Below are positions 1 to 12,514 of a DNA stretch of 64,000 nucleotides, piece by piece. A program made the position numbers and the translations under genes. Position 1 is the first letter of the stretch. Each line of letters opens with the position of its first letter. The stretch spans positions 495,001 through 559,000 of the forward strand of contig JAIGNY010000703.1 of NCBI GenBank assembly GCA_020152595.1. The letters are read 5' to 3'. This DNA is from Chiridota heheva. Taxonomy: Eukaryota; Echinodermata; Holothuroidea; Apodida; Chiridotidae. A model generated the notes under the pieces. That model had not been told where the DNA came from and ran no database searches. It worked only from the letters and a program-made list of their open reading frames with translations.

Positions 1-704
1 CTTTTAACTGCTCTCATTTAAATAAATTTGGTAAAAGATTGAAAAGCAACAAGTTAGCTCAAGGAAATAGATAAGTTTCCTATTTGTGATGTTACAACAA
101 TTAAATACAATTTCCATAATTTGTATTATAAGGTATTTCAAGTTTGTTAAATGGTACAATATTTTATTTTTTGAAATTTTTGCTTTCTCATGACATGTTT
201 TCTTCGCATTCACTGAATTTGTTGCTACATGTCCATAATTCTAATTCTTTAACTAACAGTCTCAGACACTGTGGATAAAGACTCACTTTGATTTTCAAGT
301 CACGTCTTATAGAAGTCGTAAGGTTTTTTACATATGACATAGAAAGTAAAACTATACCCAAGATCTTCATCGTATTCAGTCATATTTGATAATGACTTCG
401 AAAACAACTTCTCCACCAAATCATTAACTAATGTTTTAAAGATCATTGTAACCGTTAGTCGCACTTTTTCAAAAAATAAATTTACACGAGATAAAGGTAT
501 ACCTTTTCGTAATTGATTGGGCCTCAAGCGAGAAAAAGTACACACTTGTCAAATCTATCCAATTGCAATATAATGTTTCCTAGTTTTCGTAAGTGTAGCT
601 AATGTTCAGTGTCTGTACAAGTGCCACACTTAAAAGCGAGAGAAAATAAAACTACACGTACATCTGTGTCATCATTTTCTACAGATTGAACACTGACGAA
701 GTAA
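1..704. other. Non-coding stretch upstream of the first sulfotransferase exon
   Basis: Only short AT-rich open frames with no recognisable protein character are present. By position this is probably intron of the sulfotransferase gene that follows, because that exon begins at a splice acceptor rather than a start codon. No first exon, promoter or membrane-anchor sequence was recognised. Confidence 0.5.
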
Positions 705-716
705 TAAGGTTTCCAG
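705..716 (+). other. Splice acceptor of sulfotransferase exon 1
   Basis: The sequence AAGGTTTCCAG precedes the exon. The next in-frame stop upstream is the TGA at 694-696, so an acceptor is required close to here. Another candidate, TTTTCTACAG ending at 684, would run straight into that stop in this frame. Confidence 0.6.
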
Positions 717-1773
717 GCTCAGGACTCTATTATCTTATTTACGCGGGAAAGTCAAACCAACGATTAATCCATATCTGCACTGGAAGGAAGCGCTACCATG
801 GGACATTGATCCAGCACCTACAAGATTTCTTCCAAACTACTTTACGTACTTTCCGTTGATGAGCCGATCGGAAAGGGCGTTGTACAGCACAGGAAATATT
901 GTGACTGTTCATGTCCCAAGGTCAGGCGGAACTACTATCAACTCATGTCTTCACGCAGTCGCAACAATGCAGCGCGGTAAATTCGATCCTGATGTATTGT
1001 TTGTGAGGGCAGAAAACTACCCCACAGTTGCCAAAGACTTCAAATATGTGGATCTTGAAAACAGCAGAATCATATCGGGAGAATTTGCATTTCGAGTTTG
1101 CGATTATATGAACGGCCGACCTTGCAGCTATGCATTGCTTGCGCGAGATCCATACGACCGACTCGTGTCAAATTATCTTCTTTGTCAAAAATATTCCAAC
1201 ACAACGGATGAATATCATTGTAACCTAAACGCAAGCTCAATCGACGTTATTGATTGGGCAGTTATGGAGGGAAATGTGCTTTTTAGACAATTAATAGCAA
1301 ATCCCCTAGTCTGTGACCCTGATTCTGAATATGATGTTGACAATATGATGAAAATTCCTCGTGGTGTTTTGAAAAGCACACCGCCATGCTGGATGAAATT
1401 GCAAGCAATACTGAATCACACAATGTCCAAAAATCAACAAGAACAAATGGCAAATTACATTGCAGACATGCTGGAATATTGGTTTGCTGTAGTAGGCATT
1501 TTACAGAATCCAGGGCGCTTTTACATGCTGATGTCGTATACGTTTAATGTCCAATTAGCCCATACCTGTAATGGAGTAAGGATGCAAAATGGCGGTATCG
1601 GTGGTAGACACCCGGTTGCCACTGATCTTATCAACAAATTAAAAAACAGTCAAAGGGTTGCTGAAGCCATCAAGTTTGACTTGCTACTGTATAAACGAAT
1701 AATAGAGATAGTAAATAACCAAGAAAAGGCATTGAATCGAATATTGGATGAAGAATGGGGACCATTTCCTTAA
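717..1773 (+). CDS. Golgi-type sulfotransferase, terminal exon (paralogue 1)
   Basis: The exon encodes about 351 residues of a PAPS-dependent sulfotransferase, probably a type II Golgi enzyme acting on a glycan. The frame is open from 697. A TTTCCAG acceptor ending at 716 places one base of a split codon before the codon at 718, and paralogue 2 shows the same phase. The PAPS 5'-phosphosulfate loop reads HVPRSGGTT. The 3'-phosphate region reads ARDPYDRLVSNY, with the expected Arg and Ser. Other segments shared with paralogue 2 are GEFAFRVCDY, PPCWMKLQAIL and YWFAVVGIL. Paired cysteines and sequons (NTT, NAS, NHT) fit a lumenal protein. The heparan-sulfate/uronyl 2-O-sulfotransferase superfamily is the nearest I can suggest; the substrate is unknown. 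An internal Met at 859 lies just before the PAPS loop, but the WKEALPWDIDP segment upstream is conserved in paralogue 2, so translation does not begin there. The N-terminal exon or exons were not found. Confidence 0.85.
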
Positions 1774-2758
1774 AACTTCTGTTATGTAATTTCTATCGCA
1801 GGACGATATTTTTTTAAATGAATGATTTCACATCACTATGCACTAGCCTAGGGGCCAAGTGCCGAAGATTTTCATAGTATTGATATTTTGTGGGGTTCAT
1901 TAGGAAGTATTAACTCTTTAGAACTCGTTAGAAGCCTTTACTTTATTATGTCTGAACTGGCTGACACGCACGAAATATTGAAGATAATGAAATCTTCCGT
2001 GCCAGCTTGGAGTATTTATGAGAATTCCATACGTTCTTTTGAATAATTGAGAATATTCTCATTGATTTTTGTTTTGTTAAAATAAAGCAATAAATGTGGT
2101 TTACCCAGTATATACAATGTGCATTGTTAGACATGAAAATTCAAAATGTTTGCCAATGCAATTTTTAGCCAATTTGATTGGGAATGTTTTGTGTTAAAAA
2201 GTAGCTCTAATACCCTCAAAAGAAATTTTTATGCGTCCTTTCAAGCAACATTAGACTCATCTCCTCAAAATATATTTTGCCAAATGAAATGGATTTAGGC
2301 GTTACAATTCTGTTGTTATTCACCTATTTTAGAATGCATCAGCATATAATCAATGCCTCGAGCAGAAAACCTGTTTTTAGGTTTTGGTGCTTTATAAGTG
2401 TGATTATAATTGACATTTTCTAATCCAGCTGATTTCTGTTTATGAAAAACTTGCCTGAAAAATATTCTATGATTCCGAGGCTGCTTATAAAGATTAGTGG
2501 TGTACTCGTATATTTTGGTAGTTCATGGAATTAAAAAATGTAGATATGCTTATGAAATCGGACGAGTTCACTTTTTTATCGCTGCAAATATCACCCGTTA
2601 AACTGAAGAGCAGTGTTTTTCTTTCCTAGATAACAAGAGTAGGTAAACGTGTAACTTTTTGCGCTTTTCAGCTTGGTATACAGATTTGATAGAAGTCGGA
2701 TGATAGAAATGTTGATTGGTATTGAATACATTCACTATCACAAAAGGGATAATTAATT
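1774..2758. other. 3' UTR and intergenic DNA
   Basis: Apart from the poly(A) signals there is no recognisable gene or repeat. Confidence 0.5.
2081..2094 (+). promoter_or_regulatory. Two overlapping-range poly(A) signals for sulfotransferase 1
   Basis: Two AATAAA hexamers lie at 2081-2086 and 2089-2094, about 310 bases after the stop codon. Spacing and strand fit the 3' end of the upstream gene. This is a motif call only. Confidence 0.45.
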
Positions 2759-2804
2759 ATGGTAAAAGAGATGATGATTTCTGTTTCTCTTTTAACATCT
2801 GTCA

Positions 2805-2880
2805 GGTGCCATGTGGGACATAGGGAGGAATGTCATGAAGGACATATGGTTGGATTAATGTGGGACATAGGATGTTATCC
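2805..2880. repeat. Short copy of the ATGTGGGACATAGG repeat
   Basis: Two copies of ATGTGGGACATAG lie about 50 bases apart, with a partial one between them. This is the reverse complement of the unit that forms the minisatellite near 26.4-27.0 kb. Confidence 0.5.
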
Positions 2881-3049
2881 GGTGCACCCCCTTAAAAGTT
2901 GTAACAACAAAAAATGGAGCTCACCATTTGAATATTCAGGAGCAAATTTTAAAACAAGTCATGACGTGTAGATAACAATGTCCAATCCAATCAGATTTAA
3001 CATCACATGCGGTGTACTAGCTAGTTTATAGCAGGCATTTGTTATAACA

Positions 3050-5160
3050 AATCCCAAGGTGCGTATTGGAAACACCTACCCATAAAGGTATACCTGACAG
3101 CTGGGTGTTTCTTAAGGTAGCATTCTCTCCCCAACTTTTTATCCTCAAAATTAAAGCTCTCTCCCAAAACCAAAGCCCTTTCCCTAACATTAACTGCTCT
3201 CTCTCTATGTCGACGACTTTGCTATTTTCTCGTCCTCCCCTTGCTTCCAGATACTGGAAAATAATCTTCAAAAGTGCCTGAACAACCTGGTTAACTAGAG
3301 TGACAACAACGACTTTAAATTTTCAAAAGAAAAAAAAAACTGTTCTCATACATTCAACAACAGCAGCTTTCTCGTCCTTTGTACCAACCTCCGCCCTAAA
3401 GATTCCATCATTCCCAGTAAGGAAAGTTCTAGATTCCTTGAGATTACTTTCAATTCTAAGCTAATTTTCCTCACATCAATATCCTCAAAACCAACTGTAA
3501 CAAAACTCTCAATCTTCTCAAAGTCCTCTCCAATACCGACGGGGAGCTAATCGTCTCACCTTGCTTACCTTATATTGCTCCCTCCTTAGATCCAAGCTGG
3601 ACTACGGCAATTTCATCTACGGCTCTGCTCGCAAATGTTATTTGAGACACATCGAGGTCATCGAATACACTGTCTTAATTATCTGCCTTGGTGCCATCCA
3701 AACCACCCCTATTACCAGCTTTCACGTAGAAGCCAACGAAATCCTCCTTGGCTTCAGGTGCACCGAAACCTGTCTCTCCTTCGCTTTTCGCAACCTCACA
3801 GACCCACGAAACTCATGTTTCCATTCTATTTGCTCTGCTTCCTTCACCAACCTCTTCAATCTGAACAAACGCGCTTCTCCACCTTTTGGGATCCGGATGC
3901 AATCCCATCCCCCTCCTCACCCCCAAAGCCTACATCAACATTTTCTCTATAGCCAGCCACACAATCCCTCCACCAAACCTGGGTTATACCACCCTCCCCA
4001 AAAAAAAAAAAAAAGTCTTCCTAGGTTTTTCCTCTTACACGAAAGCTCTTCACAACCCTACCCCTTTTCCCGCTCCAAACACTGCCAACTCAGCAGACAC
4101 TTCCACGACTATTCCTTAATTTACTGACGGCTCAACGCGGAAAGGCTTATCTACACCGGAGTGGCCTGTTCCGGCTTTAAAGTTTCTTTGAGATTTCCAG
4201 ATGGAACCTCCATCTATTCAGCTGAAGCAAAGGCTATCCTTCTAGCTTTAAACTTCACAGAACTCTCGTTCTGCTCCCGCTTAGTCATTTTCTCCGACTC
4301 CAGATCAGTTCTCACAGGCATTCTTAACAGGCTCTGGTGTAATCCACTTATCTTACAAATCTTAAACAAAATTTAGTCTCTCTCTCTTTCTCTGGGAAGA
4401 AAATCATCTTCTTATGGATCCTTAGCCACGTTGGTATCCCTGGGAACGAAAGGACCGACGGAGCAGTCAACAACGCCCTGTCAAACAAAATTTCCTCTAT
4501 CCATATTCCGCACTCTTGACTATTGCCTTAAAACGTCAAAATGTCCAAGTACCTCAAGAAAACTTGGCAAGACTCCTGGAATCGTGAGACTAGTAACAAC
4601 CTTCACACTATCAATCCCAAAGTCCGAGTCAACCTCCCCTTACATATATTGTCGCAATCGTAGAGAGGATATAGTCATCACCCGCATCCGTCGTGGTCAC
4701 TCCTTTCTCACCCACTCCTTCCTCCTATCAGGCTCTCCCAAACCTTTCTGCCTCACCTACAATACTGAATTTTCGAATAATCTTATCTATCTTAACTATC
4801 TTTTGTACTTCAACTTCAGATCTACTTTCCCTTCATCTTTATCACTGACCTCTTCAAGAAAAATCCCTCTTCCAACATCATAACCTTCTTCCTAAATAGC
4901 AACTTACTCCATTTGATCTAATCCTCACCCATTCTTCTCTTATTTGTATCTATCATTTTTTATTGTTATTCTAATTTTTATATCTTTATATTTTATCTGT
5001 ATTTTTATCTCCTTACCTATCCCCTCTCCTTCTCTCTACCTTCCCTACCTCTCTATTTTAACTCTTGTACCATAAAATGTTAACATTCTAACTTGGCAGC
5101 TTGGCACATGTGACTCTGACTGTCGCAGTGCCGTTAAACATCAACAAACAAACAAATCCA
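3050..5160 (+). mobile_element. 5'-truncated LINE with RNase H domain (I/Jockey-like group)
   Basis: This is the 3' portion of a non-LTR retrotransposon. The reverse transcriptase remnant starts near a GIPQGSVLSP-like segment at about 3087. It carries a clear YVDD catalytic box at 3206-3217, then an LDYG..YGSARK segment near 3595 typical of the RT C-terminal region. An RNase H domain follows: FTDGS at 4120-4134, SAEAKAILLAL near 4218, and a WILSHVGIPGNERTD segment at about 4409-4459. After it comes RIRRGHSFLTHSFLL near 4690, as in related LINE C-termini. The 3' end reads GCCGTTAAACATCAACAAAC followed by a short CAAA tail. Several frame changes are needed to follow the protein, so the copy is dead. 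It lies between the first two sulfotransferase genes. RNase H points to the I or Jockey groups; the exact clade is not resolved. Confidence 0.85.
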
Positions 5161-6599
5161 TGCTTAGACAAATTATCTTTGTGGCCAATAAATTTAAAGT
5201 GTTTACCAAGCAGACATGCTGATTACAAGTTGATCCGTAAACACCAACAATTAATTTTGACATATGTTAACCGCACTTTTGGGAAGCTTAGAATTGTACA
5301 AAGGTCACAAAACTGCAACTTTACCTTCCATGCTATAGTCTGGTAGTTGAAATGCAAAGGCATGGAAAATACAAATAGGTTGGCATGTTCAACTGTTTAA
5401 AAAGCCCCAATCCCGCCTTCTATTTCTGCTCTGTAGTCAGGTATTTTGCACATCAAAGTTAATCTATAGATCGTATCGAAAGATCAAAATATTATCGATA
5501 GCAGAATTATTCATTGTTTCAGTTTATTGCACACTCTGTAAAATATCAAACATATTTTTCACTTTAAGCAATTCTATAGTCCCCTAGTATAAGTATATTT
5601 AAAGTAGTCGGTACTACCCATTCATCTCACATGTCTTATAGCAACTTAGCTTTAAATGTTTTGTAGTATTTTTAATTGAGATAGTTATTTGGGCTCACCA
5701 TAGATTTAAGACTGCTAATTACCACACCCCACGAAAAAATCAGATCAATTTTGTTTTAATGCGGATTTTTGTTTTGCTTAAACAAGGAACACAAACACAT
5801 GTGAATTGTATGTATAATAAGAAAGAAAACGGCAATTCATTCTCAATTTAGCTTTCGGTGTTATTTCAGTGTTCTAAATTTACCATTGGATTCATACTTG
5901 TTTACCCTCTACTTACAGCCATGGCCCGTTCAAGCACTTATACATGTAATTCGGAAATAAATCTTTCATTCACAACCTCACATTTCATGTTTTATCCATT
6001 ATCGGTATTGCTCGCTTCGTTGTTTAATTTTCAATATGGTATTAAGTCAATATACGAAATACATTTGTGTGTCACCCACAGTTCTGAAAAAAATTGAAGC
6101 ATAACAATAATATTCGACAACCCATAGCACACCAGTCTTCCTGTTATCTCCACAAAGAGGAAGTCATACAGACATACACATTCCCCAAGACTATACCATG
6201 GTTAATCCTCGCATTCCTACTTACTGATCAGTGGCTCACGTGCAGCCTGCTTGCCATAAATGCATAAAACAGTTTGCATTCAAGCATATCCTTCCAGGAT
6301 GTCCTCTCCTCAACCTCTGCAAGTCTCTCTAGATCTATTGCCGAATAGCTTATTCCTTCTCAAATCTCCTTTTATTTATTTGTCATATCAATTAAACAAA
6401 TATCGTCTGAACTGTCTTCGTAAACTATGCAACAGTAATATACCAAAACTTAGCGGAAAGATAAAAAACCAAACACAAAATAAATGAAATAGGAACGTGA
6501 ATTCTGCACATTTTCATCACTACCTTTACTCTTTCCTCCAAGCTACTGTTTTTTACTCTATGGCATCCACGACCTTTTCCATGTTTCTGATTTGTGAAC
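5161..6599. other. Intergenic DNA, nothing recognised
   Basis: AT-rich sequence with only short, unconvincing open frames. No repeat family could be named. Confidence 0.4.
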
Positions 6600-7260
6600 A
6601 ACTGAGAAATGACCTTTACTATCGAAGGTACATTAGGAACACGCTTCACTACCGAAAATAAAAGCAGCCCCCTTTTCTAAAAGTGGAAATAGTTCCTGTT
6701 CTGGAATGAGAAAAACTCCGCCATCGAAAGTCGAACACTCGAAGAAGATGGAAGCAGCCTTCGCTACAGAATTGGCATTAAAGTTGAAGAAACTACTGCC
6801 ACCGAAGAAGGGATCAGTCATCGCTACGTAAGGTGCAAAGAGTTGCTGCTACCAACGTTTAAGAAGCTTCCTCTCCGAAGTGGAAAAAGCCTCCGTCGCC
6901 TTAAATTGAGAAAACCAGCGCTGGGTGTAACCTTTGCTACCAACGGTTGAAACAGTTCCAGTCACCAAAGTTGAAGAAAGCTCCGCCCAAGCAGAAGTAA
7001 TTAATTTCAAGCACCGGAAGAAGAAGTTGAGTTTTCTTTGCCGCAGGTGGAAATAAATTTCCGCCATCAACAGATAAAAGATCAAGAAGCGTCAGCTACC
7101 AGGAAAGAGTTTCCACCACCAAAGTTAATATTAAGATCCGTCTTTCACTAGCGAAGATGCAAGAAGTCTTCACCACTAAGAGTGGAAGGAAGCTCTGTCA
7201 CCGAGTTTGGAGATATTTCTTCGACCGAAGTTTGAAGGAGACTCCCCTTTCGATGAATTG
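6600..7260. repeat. Degenerate minisatellite, about 24-28 bp unit
   Basis: A variable unit close to GCCACCAAAGTTGAAGAAAG recurs roughly every 24-28 bases across about 650 bp (examples near 6720, 6800, 6870, 6960 and 7110). Copies differ by many substitutions and small indels, so the array is old. The open frames within it do not look like a gene. Confidence 0.6.
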
Positions 7261-7744
7261 TGAAGAATTTCAAAGGGACAAATTAATTGAACTTGTAAAA
7301 GTGGACAATCAAGATGGCTGTGATTAATATATGCATTTTTTTTATATTCTAAAATTCTGAAAAGAATCTAAATAATCATTCTAGAGGATTTTAGTTCTGC
7401 ACCACTTATTGTGTATTCTAAGGAATATCATTCTAAAAAGGTAACAACAATATTAGTAAGTGAAATATTTTGCTCTTTTCTAAAGTCGGCAAAATTGTTT
7501 TATTAAATAAACTGCTAAAATAAAAGATACAAGTTTACCAAACCTTCTGTTCATTAAATTCCTTATCCTTATATCATATCCTAGTTGTGTACCATTCATG
7601 CCCAAATATAGGCGAAAACATACATTAATTGTTGTTTGAACAATTGAACTTGGACATTTTGATGCAGGGAAATCTGAAACATTTAGGAGGTAAATTTGAA
7701 GGCTTGGTAAATCAATCACCCACCAATCCTTCGCAGGTTAAGAA
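7261..7744. other. Intergenic DNA, nothing recognised
   Basis: No gene or repeat could be identified here. Confidence 0.4.
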
Positions 7745-9960
7745 GTCTGTAATGATGATACTCATTTACAGCTGATTCATCTGTTTAAACACAGACAAAA
7801 GCAAGTGGAATAAAGTCTTGCCAAAGAATATTGATAAATGGATTGAAGATAAACTATTCAGCGAAAACTAAAACTAACTCTTGTTTCAAGATTTAGATGA
7901 TAGGTAATTTAAGTTTTATAAAGAGGACGACATTTCAATTCGTGATGACATATTGATTAATCTCAGTTGCTTTATTAGGACTACCTTTGTAGATAAGTTA
8001 CTACCTTTTCATTTATATTTTATATATCAACAACATAATCTACTGTCATGTTTTGGGAACCCTTTTATATGTTGATACCTCGGAAACCAAACATACTATT
8101 GAGATGTATTTTCGATGCTTGGTATCCTTTAACATATACCTTATAATATATTAGGTTTAAAGCGATGGTCGATGTCTCTTTAACTTAGTAACATAATGCA
8201 ATTGTGAATATTTATGATTATTCATGAAAACATCTAACTTATTTTGGATGTAAAAATTTGAACTTTTACTTCTTTTAATCCCCACCCCATTAACAGATTA
8301 ACAACCACTACCTAGATTATGTGGTTACCCCACCTTTTTTCTCGAAATAAAACAATAATTGTTAATTAGAAGTGTAGAACCCCGTGGATATCCTAGATTT
8401 GTCGTACATTTTTTTTTAACTATTATGCTATTTTGTACATTTCCAGCGACAAGAACGTTGCAGATAACGGGCCAATTGATGTCAACGCAGGTACCGTCAA
8501 GTATTCACTGGATTCACAGGAAAACTCGCATCAAACTTGGAGAGCAGCTTTACCGTGGAACATTGATCCAAAGAAGAAATTACCTAATTACTTCACCTCT
8601 TATTCTATGATGAATGATACTGACCGTCAGCGTTATCGCAAAAGTAGCTTTGTCTTCGTCCATGTGCCAAAATCAGGAGGAAGCACACTTGCACATTGTT
8701 TTGAGTCCGTTTACAAAAAGATGAACAGATTTAAAGATTTTAGGGTTTTTATTGGTGAAAATGTCCAAGAAACGTTTAAAGGCAAGAACATTAAAGCAAG
8801 GACAAAACTAGGAATTTATACTGGGGAATTTGCTTTCCGTTTGTGCGATTACAAAGATGGGCAACCTTGCGGATATTTCCTGTTATTACGTGACCCATAC
8901 GAGCGCATAATCTCTGGCTACACTTATTGCAAACACCACGCTGATCACACGCCTCCAAAATGCGCGCTTAAACCTTCAAACATGACTGTAGTTGAGTGGG
9001 CGTTGATGCAAGGAAGTTACGCGTTTCGTCAGCTTGTCATGGATTCTAACGTCTGTACTAGTACTTATGATAGAGAATTTGATTTTGAAAAATTAATCAA
9101 AGTTTCTAAACGCATATTAACAATGGGTCGTCCGCCATGCTGGATGAAATTACAGGCTATATTAGATGAAAAACTAACACCAAATATGAAAGATGAGTTG
9201 CTTCAGTACCTGTTGCGCCACGTGGAAAAGTGGTTTGCTGTTGTTGGCGTTCTAGACAATTTAATGGACGCATATCAGTCACTATCTGCGTCTTTCGACC
9301 TGCAGGTGATTCCAACTTGTACAAATCTTCATAGCAATAAAGGCAAATATAATAAAGAGGATGAAACAAGACTGAAAAATGACTACCGACAACAACTACA
9401 AAACGACCCACGTGTTGCAGAGGCTCTTCACGCGGATATTGTGTTGTATAAGCGGGTTAAAGATATCTCAGAATTACAGTCAAAGATCAGAAAATTAATA
9501 TCTAACTAAAACTAAGATATAGAGCTGTAGAGTGCGCTCATGAACTTTGTTACGTGAGGACAACTGGAAATGATTTTCTGAAACGACATCTCCTTATGCG
9601 CGCGGCGTATTCAGTTAGCGGAAGGAGAACATTTGCCCTCAAGAATAGATGAAATGTTGAAAGTGATTATGAAATTATTTTCTTTCCGTATTCAATCGGT
9701 TATTGTCAAATCGTAAAGACGAAACATATATCATATCGGACCGCAAATTTTCCACTAAAACTCTTGATACCGACTGAAAATTGGTTTTTATGTTCGCTTT
9801 TAAACCTCATCTCGACCACCATTTTAGCAGGCTGGACACGCTTCCATCCTGCCTAATGTTGGGAGACAACAAGTATGGAATGCTACTGACGTATTTCTCA
9901 TATTAGATCTTTTCGACCACCCCTCTATTTAAAGGCTGAGTTCAGTGGTCAAGCAGTCAA
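7745..9960 (+). repeat. Segmental tandem duplication, copy 1
   Basis: This block is matched by 14370-16710. Shared landmarks are AGCAAGTGGAATAAAGT (7801 and 14418), a GTTGATAC..C.GAAACAAACA segment (8070 and 14833), the terminal sulfotransferase exon, and a GTGGTCAAGCAG motif at the right end (about 9945 and 16690). The duplication therefore copied intron, exon and 3' flank. Boundaries are approximate. Confidence 0.7.
8447..9509 (+). CDS. Golgi-type sulfotransferase, terminal exon (paralogue 2)
   Basis: This exon encodes about 353 residues of a PAPS-dependent sulfotransferase related to paralogue 1 along its whole length (roughly 45% identity by eye). The acceptor TACATTTCCAG ends at 8446, leaving one base before the codon at 8448, the same phase as paralogue 1. 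The PAPS 5'-phosphosulfate loop is VHVPKSGGSTLAHC. The 3'-phosphate region is LLRDPYERIISGYTYC. Shared blocks are ALPWNIDP, GEFAFRLCDYKDGQPCGY, PPCWMKLQAIL, WFAVVGVLDN and DPRVAEALHADIVLYKRV. A sequon (NMT) and conserved cysteines fit a lumenal Golgi domain. The frame is intact to TAA. A close HS2ST/UST-like sulfotransferase family is the best guess; the acceptor glycan cannot be told. The 5' exon or exons were not identified in the preceding 6.7 kb. Confidence 0.88.
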
Positions 9961-10328
9961 GACGGTTTATAAAAAAAAAGATTAAAAAAAGAAGTGAAGA
10001 CCCATGACTTTATACTAGGTGTTTCCCTTCTTGTGAAGACTGCTGTGTTGGGTATATGCTCCCACCATCGTATGCCACAGTTGCGTCTCAGGCATCTCAT
10101 ATGAAAGGCCTCTAATTGTCGAGTGTGGCGTCGGTAAAGAGTCCATGTTTCGCACCCATATAGAAAAGATGATTGAACAACAGCTCTGTAGATTTTAATT
10201 TGCTTTTTCAGTCTGATGCCATGATTGTTCCAAAGGCGATTTGAGATGCTGCCGAATGCAGAGCTGGCTTTAGCAATTCTATGAACTAGTTCATCATCAA
10301 GAGTAGCGTTATATGACGGTGATTGCAT
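9957..10328 (-). mobile_element. LINE fragment, reverse transcriptase C-terminal region
   Basis: A frame of 123 codons on the minus strand reads RIAKASSAFGSISNRLWNN, then KIYRAVVQSSFLYGCETWTL and LEAFHMRCLRRNCGIRWW. This is the region after the RT active site in APE-type LINEs that have YGSESWTL/HMRCLRRILGI signatures. The RT catalytic box, endonuclease and 3' tail are missing, so it is a fragment truncated at both ends. It lies at the downstream edge of the sulfotransferase duplication. The LINEs inside the inverted-repeat structures at 38 and 43-46 kb look like the same broad group. Confidence 0.8.
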
Positions 10329-11014
10329 ATCTTTACATAAGAAGATATTACTTCATCGTAGTAAGCCGGTGTGGTTTCATGATTTCATAGCATATATGCA
10401 TTGATCACATTCAATATAACCGCAATCCCCACATCAATAATTTGAGGTCTCATACGGCCATGTAACCTCTGCTTGACCGTGCTTTACATGCAACCGTCGT
10501 CGATTCCAATGCATGGGCCTGTTGTTAGGTTGGCATTCTAAGATGCTATAACAGAAAACTCGTTACAAGCGCTTCTAATTGAGCAGGGGATCAATATCAA
10601 TGTGGCATGATCTTAATTAACAAAATCACTGTAACATTGTGTCCTTAATCGAAAAATTTCAGTTTGTTGGATTCTGAATCTACTATTTCGCATATTTGTT
10701 ACATACTACAATTTTTTTCAGCATGTTGTTCCTTTTATTACCCTCTATCAGTCTATGACGTAATTATATACGATAAACATGGTACACAATTTAGACTTGC
10801 ATGTTGAGTATGAACTCTTGCAAATCAAGTCTGTGATGCTTGACAAGATTTTAGGTTCATTAATGTTTTGGTCACGGTGCACAAACAATGATTGGGTAAG
10901 GAAGTATAAAAAAATATAAATTATATAAAAAAATAGTAATAATAATCACTATCCATTTATAACTATATCTTAGTTAAGTTTAATCCATCCAAGCCATTAG
11001 GTTCGGCGACGACG
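10329..11014. other. Intergenic DNA, nothing recognised
   Basis: AT-rich sequence without a recognisable gene or repeat. Confidence 0.4.
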
Positions 11015-11440
11015 AGTGCACACACAATTACAATGACGGGGTCGTCGCCTGCGTATTAGGTTATGATAGTAACAATGCTATCATAAAACGCTTAATACGA
11101 CCCAGACGAGAACACAGGAAGGACGTACGGACAGACATAACATCGACAACCAAGTCAATGTCCACGGCCTTTGATAACCAGTTGTGGTGCACTGGCGTCC
11201 ATTAGGTTCATAAGACCAGTGCTTATATGCCCGGTTTCATGCATGGCGAAACGAATGAGAGCTCATGACTCCTCAGCAATGCTGGTACTAATTTACATCT
11301 GAATGGGTTGGAGCAAGTAGACTAAACAGGTAAAGTGTCTTGTATTGATCAAGGGCACAATGCAGCGCCCGCGACGGGAATCGAACCCGGTACCTTCTGC
11401 ATACGTGCATGACTCCTTAACCATTGAGCCACTGCATCTT
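11015..11440 (-). mobile_element. tRNA-derived SINE (composite)
   Basis: On the minus strand 11366-11440 resembles a tRNA: an A-box-like TGGCTCAATGGTTAAG and a B box GGTTCGATTCC. The remainder of the body runs leftward. Its leftmost 190 bases (11020-11205) match 36150-36335 closely, ending in GTCATTGTAATTGTGTG in SINE orientation. The middle (11205-11365) is not shared with the 36 kb copy, so this copy is either a composite of two SINEs or a longer subfamily. It is not a functional tRNA gene, since the acceptor stem is poorly paired. Confidence 0.65.
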
Positions 11441-12514
11441 TAACTATATCTTTCGTGTAAATGATTTTATTTCAAATTTAAAAAAGGTCAAAATTTAAAA
11501 AGAAGGAGTTTTGTATCTGTTTACCTATTATTCGCTTTTCAGTGAAATTTGATCTGTTGATCTTCAGGCTTTTAAAAGACCCAGACTTACTAGATATTCT
11601 GAATTGCATCTAATTCCCTCGCCAAACTACAAAAGTTCGTTAATACCCTTGTTCTTAATATCAAAATAAATTATAAACTGAGATTTCCTGAGATTCAAGG
11701 GCAAATTATTTTATACGTTGTGCATTTGAAAAACATGTAATTAGTGTTTTCTAGTCTATATTATTAATATTCTGGGAGATTAACGGAATATTCTCAGCAT
11801 CGTGATTGGGTCATAAAGGACCATCTGAATCTGAATCTGAATCGGTTAAATCGGCAAAAATCCTTCAAGAGGACATAAACGCCAACCGAGCGTAAAAAGA
11901 GTAAAAAATATATAAAGAAAACTAGTTAGCAATACAAGTGTTAGTAAGTTTAGCTTTAAAACAATTGAGACTTGGTGCATGTACAATGTTTGACGGTAAA
12001 GCATTTCAATCCTTTAGTGTGTGGGGAGGTATGAAATGTGGGACATAGAAATTTAACTTTGGTCGTAAGGCCAAATTGTGAATTGATTTTGGACGTCAGT
12101 TGCAAAGTTTGGTCGGTAAGAACAAAAAGGAACACAATCACAATTTAGTCGTTTCCATTAAGAAGATGTTTCCTAAGAAAAGAGTAATGTGACTTTTCGA
12201 CTCAATCAACATTGATGACTGCATCATTCATTCGTCGGCGTTGCTTCAGTACTGTAACGTGTTCAAATTGTCGTAAATTAACTATTGTCATTCACTTAGG
12301 ATATTGTGGAAAAACATACAAAGAAAGAAATGGTATTCATTCTACGTATTTTTCAAACACGTTCATTGCTATCTTATATACAAATAACATAAAAGATATG
12401 TTGGTTTACATGGGCTTTATGAAATATAAGATTTTTTTTTTTTTTTGGGGGTGACTATTATGATTGATGCAGGATACATCATATTGTTCAGTAGGCTAAA
12501 AATCAGTAAATCTT
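11441..12514. other. Intergenic DNA, nothing recognised
   Basis: Only short open frames and a poly(T) run near 12431 are present. Confidence 0.4.

Noticed and set aside
4431-4883. Open frame of 150 codons
   Set aside because: It is out of frame with the RNase H region of the LINE, whose true reading (HVGIPGNERTD) lies in another frame.
11366-11440. tRNA gene on the minus strand
   Set aside because: A and B boxes are present, but the acceptor and anticodon stems pair poorly and the sequence continues into a SINE body.
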